A DNA stretch of 64,000 nt from Toxonevra muliebris (GCA_963691655.1 OY829326.1:115913388-115977387), one strand, 5' to 3'. Shown: positions 35,377 through 48,829, counted from the stretch's first letter. A program made the numbers and translations. Notes: generated by a model from the letters alone, not told the origin.

Positions 35377-36660
35377 ATCACTAGTATCGAGTATCGTACT
35401 GGTACTGGTACTGGTACTTGAGAAACTTAAGAACCAGAATTTTTTTTTTAATATTTATACTAAATATTTCATTTTCAAGTATTTTGAAATATAGTATTGA
35501 GCAGCAGTACGAGTATCGGTACCAATAAAAGCTTTTTTTCATTGGTATTGCAAATTATAATTAAAAATACTTAAGTATTCTTAAATACTCGTACTGGTGG
35601 TTGAAAAACTCAAGTACCAGTAGGGGAATGTGGGGAATTTCGAACCATGGGGAATGTCGAACCATTAGTTTTATCTGCATTATGTGACATTCGATCTATA
35701 CGAAACTTTTGCCATCGTATTAGTTCAGCTTCATCTCATTTTTCATTAGCAGTCGAACCGATGAAACGTATTTTTTGCTGTCTGCGATAATCAAGAGATT
35801 TTTGAGATTCCAAAAGTGTTTTTGTATTTCAAAAATTACATTGCTTTTTCAACATTTTTGCGTAAAACCAAGCAGGTAAATATTTTTCAAATCATTGTGT
35901 ATGAATATTATTTACAGTCGAAAAAGTTTTTTTGCATGAAATTTAGTTCTGTGACTCATGGGCGGCTATTTTGTAGAACACAGCTTCTGGGGAATGTCGA
36001 GCCATTTTTTGTGGGGAATATCGAACCACTTAGTTATATAGTAAATTATCGACAACAAATTAGTTATAGGTAGTTTTTAAAACTATTTCTTGAATTTTTT
36101 AGTAATTTAACATCTATATGCCGCGTTACGTTGCAAAACATAATCGATCAGATGATGTCTAAGAATATTGCAACGAGTGCGATCGAGCTGCTAACATGCA
36201 AAAACTGCGACTCCGAATAAATAACATCGATTTTTTCTTTATATTTTTCATTCGAATCTTATGTTTTTTCATAACAAAGTCATAAATAAACGTTTTACAT
36301 CAACATTTGTTCGAATTTTCTCAATTTGCAAAGTGGTTCGACATTCCCCACTATTTTTTAAAATGACAAAATCGAATATTTTGGTATAATTCTTAAAACT
36401 TTACAACAAATTCGAAATTTTTAAATTCTGCAACTCCCAAAACGTGGCATTCTGGTTCTCAAATTTTGAAAAATTACGATTTTAGGGTGTGTTATAAGTC
36501 AAAATCAAAGTGTGGTTCATCATTCCCCACATTTCCCTACATTTTTAAATATCCGTACACAGTATTTATTTCTTAAGAGTTTCAAGTATCTCAAGTATTT
36601 TTTCAAATATCATAATACTGTGATACTGGTGGTGGTCTTTGAAATTGTATTAGTCTACCG
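35377..36660. repeat. GGTACT/AGTATC-rich repeat region split by a MITE
   Basis: TACTGGTACTGGTACTGGTA near 35396 and AAGTATCTCAAGTATTTTTT near 36585 belong to the same style of simple, partly palindromic repeat (GTACTNGTAC). The MITE at 35623-36537 interrupts it. Confidence 0.5.
35623..36537. mobile_element. TA-flanked MITE, 915 bp
   Basis: GGGGAATGTGGGGAATTTCG at the left and inverted GGGAAATGTGGGGAATGATG at the right, each bordered by TA. The motif GGGGAATNTCGAACC recurs at least four times inside (for example near 35650, 36000, 36013 and inverted near 36335). No transposase is readable. Confidence 0.75.
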
Positions 36661-37509
36661 AAGACATCCGAATGATATGCCATTAGTAGTTCAATTTTAT
36701 TATCATTGAAAAATTTGGCCATCAATTTCATTTAGTATATAGAAAGTACATAGTTTTCAGTGATAGTGAAGCTCAATATTTCAATTACAATGAATTTGAA
36801 CTAGTATAAGCATTTTAATTTCCAATACCTACGAAATGTAAACTTTGTGTGCATTTCAATTTTCAATAATAATGAAATTGTCAATGCATTACTTCCAACA
36901 TTGATTAAAATGATTATTTTAAAAATAATTAGGTTATAGTTTCTCAAAACAATATTCTCAAAGAATTTGAGACTTTATTAAACTCTGAACAAAAATCTTA
37001 AAAAGTTTTTCTTTTTAATGAGATATAACAATGTATTAGCTGAAAATAGTTTGAATATAGAAATTTGAACTTGTACATATTTGGAGTTATTTTCTCTATA
37101 TAAAAAGGTGGGGAGCTCATTTTTTTATATATATCATTGGCTTAGAGTGAAAAGGCACTAAATTAATTTTTTATGAAAAATTAGATTTTTATCCAGAAAG
37201 TAAGAGTAAAATTTATTTGCAAAAAGAATTGTGTACTTATTGTAAGATATTGATACGCAAAAGTGTCTCATAAAAAATAAAAAATTATTCATTTTAATAA
37301 AACTATGCAATCATATTATTGCTTAATTTTTCGTTGAAATTTTAAGTTTTTTGTTTCTCTAGTAAAATTAAAAAAAAAAAGTGGACTTAATACCTTTGCA
37401 CTTTAAGCTAACAATATATACCTAGTTATATACCTATATTTACATGTTGAATCAGTTTGAAAATTCTGTAAGAAAAGAAAGAAAAGACGGGGAGATAAGC
37501 TAAGAAGTC

Positions 37510-37764
37510 ATATCGTTCATTTACTAAAAGACATATCATGTCATAACTCAAAAAACGCGTTTTTGCAGAAAGTATAAAGTTTTCAATTGGCTACCACTTT
37601 GCATAAAAAAGAAGAAATCTTATAATTCTCACGCGCAGAGTAAACAAAATATTAATATGAAATTTTTACACAATATGAAGCGTGATATAATGAATAGTTC
37701 TGCATCATTAACTCAAAACTCGTGTTTTTTGACTTATGACAGTCTTTTAGTAAATGAGCGATAT
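37510..37764. repeat. Inverted repeat with 44-50 base arms
   Basis: ATATCGTTCATTTACTAAAA at 37510 and its inverted counterpart ending at 37764 pair over most of their length, with a small indel near 37533. Each arm ends near an ACTCAAAAAACGCG phrase. A MITE relic is likely. Confidence 0.65.
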
Positions 37765-38109
37765 TGTTCTCTAAATAATATAAGAGATTTGAATTTGAGT
37801 TGGATTTATTTAAATGCCCATTACCATAAAAAAAATTATGCCCAATGTCCAATATGTAGTACACTTCAGAAATATTTGTTTTTGATTAAATGAGAATATA
37901 TTCAATCAAAACTTTCTGAAGTGGACCTTTGGGCAAGACAAGACAATAATATTACCTGCGTTTCAGTTTCTACTCATGTACTCATTGATGTCAACTGACG
38001 AAATTGCTCTCACACTTCGGCCGAATGCCATTGTTCGTCAACAGTGCGTTCGCTACACGAAGTAGCTTTTAGTGTACGTGTGACAGCAATGCGTCGGCAG
38101 CGAATGTGA

Positions 38110-38131
38110 GCCTATTCACATGTGAATAGGC
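38110..38131. repeat. Perfect 22-bp palindrome
   Basis: GCCTATTCACA followed directly by its exact inverse complement. It lies in a slightly GC-richer patch (37990-38110). Confidence 0.8.
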
Positions 38132-38799
38132 AAATCAAAATTATTTCACACTGATCTAGAGACTTAGATTTTGATACAAAGACCAAACTCTTGGAAGAGT
38201 TCCGGAATCGCACGAGGGTATAACTTTTTTAAACGTTTCATTATTCGCATCTTTAGCGCAAATAGAACTAAATTCGGTGCACATAATCATTAGCGAAAAA
38301 TAAAGTAGACTTTAATTAAACTACACTTTAAGGTCGGTCACTCATTTCTTACAGTATTAGAATAAAGCTCAGTATAAATACACTCATTTGCCGTAAATTC
38401 TCCCATTTTTCATACAAAATTATACGCCCTTACAACTATACGACAGTATACGACAGATTATGAACAACCCAAATGTTTTCTTTTTACTATCATTATGCGG
38501 AATAGTTTTTAGAAAAAATTCATCATATATGTAACATGGCTGGAAGAGATGGGAAACTAAACGTGAGAGTATTGAAAATGTTTTGTTTCTAGGAAAGCGT
38601 ATTGAGAATCTGTGCTAAGACATTGAGAAATGTATATTTTTTGGAACATTTCTCAAGGCTGCAGAAATATTTCGAAATAAAGTTTATTTTAAAAATCAAA
38701 TCTGCTAAGCTATTATATTGTATTGTATTGTTAGAGAGGCTATTTTTGAATGTACTACGTCTTAAGTATGCAGAAAATCTATTCTTACTCTAACCTTAT

Positions 38800-39151
38800 G
38801 CCGAGAGAGCTTCATGCAGTTTGGCCTACGGATGTTAGTTTCATATATTTTCTTTTTTGAGGATGTATGCATCGCGTTGCCCTTAAATATGTTCTGATGT
38901 TTCCTCTTACACCTTACAGAACATATAGTTTGAGATCCTCTGAGGACACACCCCTTAACTAATTTACTCAACCTGTCTTCATTGAGACCAATCCATAATG
39001 CATAACTTTTCCTTCGGGGACTAAGCTCCAGTAGTACTTTCAATGCTAACCTTTGGACTGTTCCTAATTTAGCTTTATGTCGAACTAAAATAAGGAAAAG
39101 TTCTTCAAAAAATCCAGAAGTATACTTATTTCCTAACACTGACAAATTCAT
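38800..39151 (-). pseudogene. LINE reverse transcriptase C-terminal relic
   Basis: The minus-strand frame from ATG at 39151 contains LILVRHKAKLGTVQRLALKV followed by SPRRKSYALWIGL. This matches the connection between polymerase and RNase H in R1-like LINEs (KLGKVQRLAL, then TTP...ALYALLGL). It lacks all catalytic motifs. Confidence 0.5.
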
Positions 39152-40389
39152 TAATAATTTTTTATTGGCAACGATAGTCAGCCGTCATGAGTCAACTCAT
39201 CTCTTACTTAATAGTTGAAACTCAAAAGTACTGGAAAGCTTTTCCATTTCTCTAAATTACACATCTACAGGAAAAATTCATATCTGGGCACATATTATGG
39301 TTGGTTCCACTTGCTTATTCCAAATCAAAGACATTAAATATTCTCAATTTCAGTACGATCTTCAATTAACTACTTCCCCCTCTTTAATTACCTTTTCATC
39401 TCAAATAACTAAAAATTCAACATGTTTGCTTCAGTTTCACTAGAAAAAAAAAAAAAATAATAATAACCAAAAGAATATGTATAAATATTTTTTGTTTGTT
39501 TTTGCAAATATAAGATGAAAAAAGTTTTATTTCATTATCAATAAGCATGTATAAAAAGTATAAAAAATTGTTTAAATTTATATATTTTTTTTTTAATAAA
39601 AAAGAAGTAGCAAAATGTCTATTATAAAAAAAAACAATAATTAAAAAAATAAACAATTCACATAAAAAACAATTTATATATTTTTTTAGATTAAATAAAA
39701 AATAATCATAGATAATAATAATAATATTAAAAAATTTTTGTTTAATAAAAACTACTTGACTAATGTGTTTTCAAATATATAAAAAAATAAATTTTTTCAC
39801 TTTTCTGAAAGAAAACGCACATAAAAAAATAGGTAGCAAATATATAGATGTATGTATGTATGTATACTTGTTTGTATGTATGTGTGTGTGTGTCTGTGTA
39901 TGTAGTAGTAATAGTGGTAATATTAAAAAGTACTAACTTTAATGATACATTTTTGTTTGTTTGTTTAACGTTATTTTATAATAATTAATAATTTTTTAAG
40001 TTTAGAAAATGTATAAAAAAACAGCGAAACGAATTTTCATTTTTGTTTGTTTGTTTGTTGTTGACTAATGGTAAAAATTAATTAAAATTACAACTAGTTA
40101 AAAACATTTTATTTTTTTGCATCTTTGCTTTAAAAAATAACATTTTCTTTTGCTTTTCTATTTTTCTTTTTGTTTTTTAATTACTTTTTCGATACAATGT
40201 AAGGTAAGTGGTAAGTTGTATTTTGTTTTTGTTTTAGTTTTTAGTCTAGAAATAAGCAATTAAAAAAATATTTCATTTTTATCATCATAAATCTTAAACA
40301 TTTTCTTTGTTTATGTTTTTGTTTTTATGAAATTTGTTTTTTGTTTTTTGCTTTTGCATCTGCATTGCATGCAATTTTTTATTTGTTTT
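39152..40389. other. Tob: AT-rich region downstream of Tob; probable 3' UTR
   Basis: Low-complexity sequence with a TATG/TG repeat at 39846-39900. At least the part next to 40389 should be the Tob 3' untranslated region. Its end cannot be placed. Confidence 0.45.
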
Positions 40390-43300
40390 TTAATTGGCAA
40401 CTAATAGTTGCTGATACGGTCCGGTTGCATTGGAATAGAATGAGTTGAGACCATCAATCAATTTCGAGTTATTTGAAGAAGTGGATGAGGATGATGAGTT
40501 GGATGAGGTGGAGTCTTGTTGATTGTTAGCAGCGACAGCAGCTGCGGCGGCGGCAGCGGCAGCAGCAGCTGCCGAAGCGATTGGTGTATTGTTTGATGTT
40601 GCCGCTGCAGTTGGTGGTATTGGACTGATTGCTACCTGCTGTTGTTGCTGTTGTTGCAGTGTTGGTGATATTGCGTCACCATTCGTTGCGACTGTTACAG
40701 AGATATTGGTATTGTTGTTGTTATTGTGGTTGTTGTTGATATTATGCCCACCGATATCCTTATCGATAATGCCACCATTTTTAGCATTACCATTTTGTTG
40801 TTGCTGCTGTTGCAGTGGTTGAACAACAGCTGCCATTTGTTGTTGCTGTTGCTGCATATGTCCATAGAAACCATGTGGTTCTAGATATGCATTAAATTTA
40901 CTATGTCCACCAACGCCATTTGGGCCATTTGGTCCATACAAACCACCACCATTCGCTTCAAGATTGAAATGAGCATCAAAGAGATTTCGATGTCCACCAT
41001 TAAATTGCGGATACATGCCCATAGCCATGCTGGGAAAATAGAAAGGATCAGCATTTTGTCCTAGACCCAGCGATAGTGGATTAGGAGAGAGTGAGCGAGC
41101 TGGTGAGACGGGTCCAATGGGGCCGAAATGATTTGATTGCGGTGCCGCTGGGCCACCAGCATGTCCATGGTGGAGCTGTTGTTGCATGGCACGTTGTTTA
41201 ATATAATTGGAGAATTCAGTAGGTGACATACGATATGAGCTGCTGTGATCAAAAAAAGAAGATGCATTAGAAACTTTTTTAGAGTACATCCAACAAAAAC
41301 ATTAAAACGTTTTCAATACAAACCTATTGGCTCTTTTTGAACTGGTCTTCAATTTAGTACTACCAAATTTCGTCTGAGCAAAGGTGGCTGTGGTAAATGT
41401 TAATGGCGCTTGATTCCGTTGCATGAAACTAGCAGCAGCAGCTGCTGCGCTGCCACCACTACCACCACCACCTCCATTGCTGCCGGTACCATTAGCAGCA
41501 ACTGCCGGATTGGGACTACCCTTATAAGTGGGTGAATTGGATGAGGCCGAATGTGGCGATGAACCCGAATGCGGTGAAGTCTTTGGGCTCAAACTTAAAT
41601 TGTTCATACTTGTATTGACAGCATCGATAGGTCGAAAGCATTGCGCTTCCGGATTAAAAGTTTTATTCACTTCACGATCGGCCGATGTGTTATCTTCATG
41701 ATTGTCGCTATTTTCGGAATAAAGAATCTATATTTGGAAGAAAAAAAAGAAGAAACGTTTTAGAGGGCAGATACTAAAAACCAAATTTTATACATACCTT
41801 TACAGCACCCTTTTCTCCAATGCGATAGGATACTTCACCCGGGTCCACCCACACGGAGAGCTCATTTGGAAGATTCTCAAGTATATCAGCTATGGGTACG
41901 CCACTTTCACGTGCTGCGCGCTCTAAAACCGAATCGATTGGATCACCTGTTTTCAGGCAACGAAATGCAGACCCCTAAGAAGAGAAAAAAAGCGATTACT
42001 TATTAGGGGACGAATCAATACTTAGTGTAATTCTTGGAAATAATTTCTGCTTTTTAGTTTATTCCAATTTTTCTCTGATTTGTATCAAACCTATTGGCTC
42101 TTTTTGAACTGGTCTTAAATTTCAATGACTATAATCCTTATAAATATAAAATATATAAAATTATAAAATTCACTAAATACAGATTTGACATAAACTCAGT
42201 TTCTATACAAAAATGCAAAGTTTAAGACATTCTCTTTTAGGAAAAACTAAATTTTAAACATAGATTTCTCAAATTCTAAAGCAGAACCCTCAAAAAGTTC
42301 TCAAGTATGATATTTTAATATGATTTAAAAAAAAAACAAATCATTTTTAAATTTTATTTTCTCTGTTTATAGTTTGTTTTAGTGAGTTTTACCTCAGAAC
42401 TGGCGATGTGACGATTAACATTTTAGTTTTCCTTATTTAAGTTAGGTAACCCATAAATGTTTTAAAACTAAAGATTCCTCAAACAGAAAAGAAAAAAAAG
42501 AAGAGATTTTGGCTAATCCCAGACCATGTCAAGAGAAAAATATTATTTTATACAGTTTGAGAGTTATTATTACTCCTATATAAAAGCAGAACAAAAAATA
42601 TGAATTTTTTGGTAAAATACTTTGAAAATCGTTTTTTCCTTGGTTTTAGTTCAATATCGCAAAAATGGATGGTTTTGAGGCTTTGTCACTTTCTGAGGCT
42701 GTAGTTTATATTCAAAAATAAACTTTTTTCACATAATCACATCTGATTTCTACTTCAAATGCCAGTTTTTGGGTTTTTATGAATAACTTTATTATTTTGG
42801 CCAAAAAAGACCCATTAGAAGGAGAGATATGACTTTGCAAGGTTAGGCAAAAATTTTCCTAACACCTTTTCATAATAGATTTTCAGACGTTAAGATCGAG
42901 AAATGCACGGTTATATCCCAAAAGGCAGAAAACGTCAATTTATGAGCACCAAAAACCGACCAGCTTCAATAGGCTGTACCGAACGCCAACCAAGACTTTC
43001 AGCAAAATTTTATATAGGGTTTTTATTGTTAGATCAAGTACTTTTCAAATATCATAGTCGTTACGCTGGATCCGAACATGACCCCATATATTGTTGCACC
43101 ATATTATTGATTTGTTGAGATTTTTTATTAATGACAGCAAGTATGATATTCTTGTTCAAAATGAAAGTGAAATAAGTTGGCTGCGGTTAAGGATGGCACA
43201 ATGGCTGGTAGGGTTGTATTTAAAAGCAGTAGGCAGTGTTGATAGCCGATTCATACAATGTTTACAATTGGTATATTGAAATCTTTACCTTGAAGGGTTT

Positions 43301-43441
43301 TTCCGGATACCAGTGACCTTGAAATTTGTCTTTCAGCGCCTTTTCCAATTCCTCACCAAATATGTTGACCCGTCGCCTTGGCAGTTTATTATACAAATAC
43401 GATATTACAAAATTTAATGCCACTTGAATTTCTATATGCAT
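40390..43441 (-). CDS. Tob: Tob, BTG/TOB-family antiproliferative protein, 4 coding exons
   Basis: Exons, minus strand: 43441-43289, 41974-41798, 41727-41324, 41242-40390. The GT-AG joins give 528 residues. Residues 1 to about 115 form the BTG/TOB domain ([56 protein letters not shown]), which binds the CAF1/CCR4 deadenylases. At about 134-143 [10 protein letters not shown] fits a PAM2 motif for poly(A)-binding protein. The TOB-specific stretch [20 protein letters not shown] follows exon 3's alanine run. Tob proteins slow growth by recruiting deadenylation to mRNAs, and in flies affect BMP signalling and neurons. Exon 4 is low-complexity: Q runs of 6-7, N and S runs, and 13 alanines. The last intron ends CAGCAG, allowing one serine more or less. 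A 5' untranslated exon upstream is likely (acceptor-like TTTCTCTTTGCAG near 43985-43973). Confidence 0.95.
41975..43288 (-). other. Tob: Tob intron 1, with a copy of an exon 3 end
   Basis: This is the 1.3-kb intron between the two halves of the BTG domain. At 42083-42121 it holds a near-identical copy of 41317-41355, the last bases of exon 3 plus its splice donor. The rest is AT-rich with no other recognised element. Confidence 0.7.
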
Positions 43442-46400
43442 TTTGTCGTTGTTGTTGTTGTTGGATTAATGTTTGTTGTTGTAGTTAAATAGTTGATTTC
43501 TTTGTTGTAATTTAATTTAATTAATTGTAAATTAAATTTTGTTGAATTATTTTGTTTAATTTTTCGCTATTAAATTCAATGTTTGCTTTATGCAAATTTT
43601 CTGGTTTCGTTTTATAATTTTATTTAGTATAATTTTTTTTTTATTTAATATTTTTTTTTTTTGTGTTTTAAGCGTAGCGTTTTTGTTGTATTGTTGTTGG
43701 TGTAGTTATAAATTTAATTAAATTGTATTTATTTTATTTGTTTATTGTATCTTTTTTTTCTTGATTTTTTTTGTTTTTATTTTATTTATATGAGAATTAT
43801 TCTTTGGCAACGTTTTGTCTTTTCTTGTTGTTGTTATTGGTGTTGTTTTTTTTTTTTTGTAGTAAAATTCTGTTGTATTTGGAATATTTTTGTTCTTTTT
43901 TTTTGAGTTTTTGTATATTTTGGATATTAATTATTTGTTGTATACAAAGTCAAATGGTTTAAAGTTGATAACCTGCAAAGAGAAAATAAAAAAAACGTAA
44001 ACAATTAATAAAAATATATACAAATTTGTTCTTTAATGATGATGATGAAATGTATAAAATATATAAAAATATATAGGCACATAAATTCTGCACATTCTTT
44101 TTGTCATATAGAATATTTAGGTGGATTGGCGTAGAAGTGTTAAAATAACATTTTGAGCCAAATCGTGTAAAGTCTATTCAAAGATTTTTATTTTATTTTT
44201 CTATTTTTTGCAGAGTGTAAATATATGTAGCTATTTGAATTAGTTTTAAAGTAAAATTAATGAAACAAAATAATATTTATATTACTCAAACACAATGCCA
44301 CATGGATTACTTCTTCTCCAAGATAGGATTCACCTCTTAAAGCTTTACTGTGCTTATGTTGAGAGATACGGTTCGGTGTAGTCTATTGGAGAGGAGTTTT
44401 ATTACATCTCTCGCCTTCATACAGAAACAATGACTTGGTGCCTGCTGCGAAACTAAATTCTTCATTTACGGGGAGCAGGAGTCTCCAGAACTACCTTCAT
44501 GGCTAATTTTATATATTTGATTTACACTGCCACTTGTTATATCAAAACAACTTTCTGGGAGTAATTGATATATTTTACGATGGTTTTTTAATATTTGCAA
44601 AATAAAACTTATGCCTAGTATATAGGGATGAATACGAAAAGCTCGGCCAAGGCCCTCGATTTGTAGTAAAAGTATCTAGGTTCGTTTTCATTTATCTAAT
44701 TGATTACACCCTTGTGATTATCCTAACACAATTGGAATATGCTTCATCTTTAGACTAGTGAAGAAAATACTAGCACAACTGAATATGGAAAAATTAAACG
44801 GATAATGCTTCTATATATACTTATGTAAAGCCTTCTGGAAAGAAGTTATACGCAAATTTGGCATCATTACATTACAAAATATTTAACTTGATTTTCTTTA
44901 GATTATCTTTCAGAACTGGCCAACTAAGAAAGTCTTACTTCAATTGTCTGATAGAATATCTACATGGAACTGATAAGTTTTCTAAAACTATATGAACTGA
45001 TGTCATAACATTTAACCAATACAAAAAATTTGATACTTCATAAAAATATATATTTTATATTAATATTTATATTACATTACAGATAAGATTTTCAAGATTC
45101 TGAATCACAATGAGCCGAACAAGAAAAATAAATATTTTTTTCAGCTATCATGGAATGCAATTACGCAGTTTTATAGCTGGCTAAACAAATTGACAAATCT
45201 TTTTTTAATTCTTAATCACAGTCTTAACTCGTGAGGTTTTTTATTAGTAGGAAAGATTTGATGACTCATTAATAGGTGTGTTTCTTTTGTGACGGGTAGC
45301 TGTTTCAAAAATTGCTTGTACGGGGAAATAATTCTGTTTATGTTTATGTAGATCGCGGAGATATCTATCTGGGGGTATTTATTTTTGCTAAATGGTTTCA
45401 TTGAAATTATTTGTGAATGGAGAAGTAGGCAAATATTAGATTAAAGCAGTTTATTCTTAGATTTGTAAGTAAACACACAAAATGGCGAGCAGAGAGGGGT
45501 TTTATTTTTTATTTTACATTTGATTTGTATTTTTTGATTAATAATTTTTCTTAGAATTGTTTTTTTTTTTTGGGATTTAATTTATGAATATTTATATTTT
45601 GTTTGATTAACATTTTTCGATTAGAATTTATTTCGGTTCGATTTATATTTGAGTTCAATTTTAAAACACTTTCGAATACACTGAAAAAATTCAATAACTC
45701 AAGTACTTTACTACCAACACTTCCACTTCGAATGATGAAAAGAAATATTATTCTATTTATTTTTTGTTGGTTTGTTTGTTTCTTTAGGGACCAATTTTAA
45801 AATGTCAGTTTGGTTTGTTGTTATTGCTAATGCTTTCATTTCTATTTCTATGAAAATTGTGATGTAATTTTATTTGAATTTCTTTTTTTATGCATAAAAT
45901 TTCGCTTTTCTTTTATAAAAGCAGATGAAATAATAAAAACTATTACAAAAAAAAATAAAATAAATAAATACAATAAATTTCTCTTTGATTTTATGTGGTA
46001 AAATTTTTCATTTTGGCATTGAAAATTTATATAAATTGAATTTATATAAAAATAAATTTAAATTCAAACTAACAAGTGCCAATGATGGCGCGCGACGTGA
46101 AGCTCGAAAGTACACACTCCACACAAGTGTTAAAATAGAAATGCTTTGTATGTATTTGTGTGAATACAGCAGCGCATTGTTTTAAAAATGGGTGGTAACA
46201 ATTACAACAATAACAACAATATATCTACTACCTAAGTGTCATAAATCACATGGCATTATTATTGTTGTTTTTTGTTTGTTTATTTTTTATATTTATTATA
46301 ACAAGTATGTAGTGCAGTGTCAGGGGTTTTCCTTATAGTATATAGTAAAAATGATCTTGGCTGAATTTTGTGTTTTTTTTTGTGTTTGTTTTGGTAAGAC

Positions 46401-47890
46401 AGACAACTAACAATTGTTATGTTTTGGTTTCTTTTGCTTTGTTTTTGTTTTGGTTATTTTTTATTAAGTTTACCCTTTCGTTAACCTTGAGCTGTTGTCG
46501 CGTGAGCCATTTTCATATTATGCTTACAAATGGAAATAAAATACAAGAAAATAAATCAAATTAAATTAGGTAGATGTTGCGCTATGCACTGCATAGGTTG
46601 GTAAATGGGCAAGACACTAAATAGTAGTATAAAACCAGAGAAACCATACAAATAAATGGCATCTTTATTTCACAAATAACTAAGTAGCAACTAACAAACA
46701 TAATACAATTTTGCAATAATGGCAAGGTCTTTCCCTTACTCGTAAGATTTCTATGGGTTTCCTGAATAAAAACGTTTATCCTTCAAAGCATTTTATTAAA
46801 CTATTTAAAAAACTTTTAAAGCTCTTTTTGTTGCTATTTGTTTTTTACTTTTTTTCACAATATTCACCCTAAAATTAAACCACTTAATTTTGCGATACAT
46901 TTAACTTCTGTTTCATTTCACACAAATGTTATTCCATCATCATCATCAACATGAGCAACATTCCAAACACCAAATTTATACACAACCAACCAAGAAACTT
47001 CCGACGAATTCCTCTACCCACCCATTCATCCATCTCTACTCTCTACTCACTCACCCATTCACTCCTCTTCCCATTCATCCATTACAACCTTCCAATATCC
47101 TTCTATACTTAGAATTGTTTTTATTTGGTTTTGGTTACTGTCACTCATTTCCTATTTAGATTTTTCTACATCGATAAATTGTCATAAATTTTTGTGGGTG
47201 CGAGCGATGAAGATGATGATTTGATTCATCGCCTACGTGAAATGTAACGCAAATGATGATACCAGTGGTGGTGGCTCATCATGCTTGCCATCTCCATTTA
47301 TCCAACCATTCATTGAATTCATTTCATCATTGGCGTATACTTTAAAATTGTCAAACCAATTCAATGGCATGGAAAGAAAATAGGCAAAAGCTGTATCTAA
47401 TCTATTGTTATAGGTTTTTATTTTTACCCCTACCCCATCGTTCTGTTTTCAATGGAAGCTTCTTTGTGCTAGGCATAGCTTAGATATTTTTGTATGTATT
47501 TGTTTTTGTTATTAAATGGATATTTTTGTTTCATTTCATTTGCTTAAAAATAATGAGCAAAAGAAAAACAAATAAAATAAAATGTTTATTTTTTCTAAAT
47601 TTAATGAAGATTTTCGGCATTTTGATTGCGAAAGTTTTGCGGTTATTATCAATTTAGATTTTTCTTATTTGCAATGTAATTCACTGATGTATATTCTGAT
47701 GAGCAATTCAAAAGTTGGGAGTAAATTTCAACTAAAAATGGGAGAGATTAATATTTTTTTGTTTTTTTTTTTAAGAACCTGATCTGTTCATTGAAGTTGA
47801 CTTCAGTGTTCACTCAAAGAGCTTTCCAGTTAAACTCTACAAATTCGCTAGTGATTTGAATGATCACACTGTTGAGTTTTTATAAATTGT
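43442..47890. other. Tob upstream region, low complexity
   Basis: T-rich and AAC/GTT-rich simple sequence typical of 5' UTR and regulatory DNA of fly neuronal genes. A C/T-rich tract with repeated CATTCATCCAT and ACTCACTCACCC lies at 46990-47100. No coding region is recognised; long weak frames are low-complexity. Confidence 0.4.
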
Positions 47891-47891
47891 T

Positions 47892-47955
47892 GGAGAATCG
47901 AACCCGAGGCAGATGAGACTCCAGTCTATCGAGACGGTTGTTTGAATGAGTAGTT
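47892..47955 (-). mobile_element. tRNA-derived SINE fragment, copy 1
   Basis: On the minus strand TAGACTGGAGTCTCATCTGC leads into a perfect B-box type GGGTTCGATTCTC at 47905-47893. The same order of phrases occurs at 54712-54747 on the plus strand. The A-box end is not clear here. Confidence 0.5.
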
Positions 47956-48829
47956 TTATGGAGTTTTTAAGAAGAAATTATGATCAAAAACATAATTTCA
48001 TTTAACCCATTTTGGGCTTCTGCCAGTTTAATGTTGGAATTTTTACAAAATATTTTTGCAAGTGGTTAAAATTTATTGCATTAAGATAAAAATGATTTAA
48101 AATTTTTTTTTCGTTGATTTCCGAGTTATTACCTGGTTGATTTTTCAACCAATGGGCCAAACTAAACTAATTTGATGATTATTTTGGAACTAAAATAATA
48201 CCTAGTTTTAATAATTTCTCGAAACCCTAAAAAATTATTGTAAATGTATTAGTCCAATAGTTGCTTAACCGAACATTTGAAAATTGTTCTCTTACTTCTC
48301 CCAAAATATTTGATATTTCATAAAAAATATTAGCCCCTTGGTACCCACACAATATACCATATAAATAAAACAGAAATAATTGAAAAGCCAGAAAAATCTT
48401 TAGACATTGAGAAACGAAGCGTTTGTAACAACCATATGCTGTACATTCGAAAATATATATACACCAAGGATTTAACGCGAAATTTTAAGTTTTTTTTCGT
48501 TATATCACTCAATTAAGAATTCTGCTACTCCCAAATTTAATTAAAAATCTTTTGAAATCGGCAAAACTATTTAGAATATGAAGATGAAACTTTTGAAGAG
48601 ATAATTGTAAAAATGTGGTATTTTGCTCCACACACACCAATTCCACACTCCCCCACCATACTCTATAAAATATTTTGAGAGCTTTTATTTCAGAAAATAT
48701 TCAGAAAATAATAAACGTAAGGTTTATTTGTTTTAGATGTTTTCATTTCATTTGCTAGTTTCTGTCCAGCAGATGAAAATGGGTTAAAAGAAAAAAACTC
48801 ATAAACAAAATTAATTGTATTATTTGATA

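Noticed and set aside
40523..40822. Plus-strand frame rich in A, C and L runs
   Set aside because: It is antisense to the Tob glutamine and alanine repeats.
42903..43118. Small plus-strand frame in Tob intron 1
   Set aside because: No recognisable motif, no splice context, and it lies opposite the transcribed strand.
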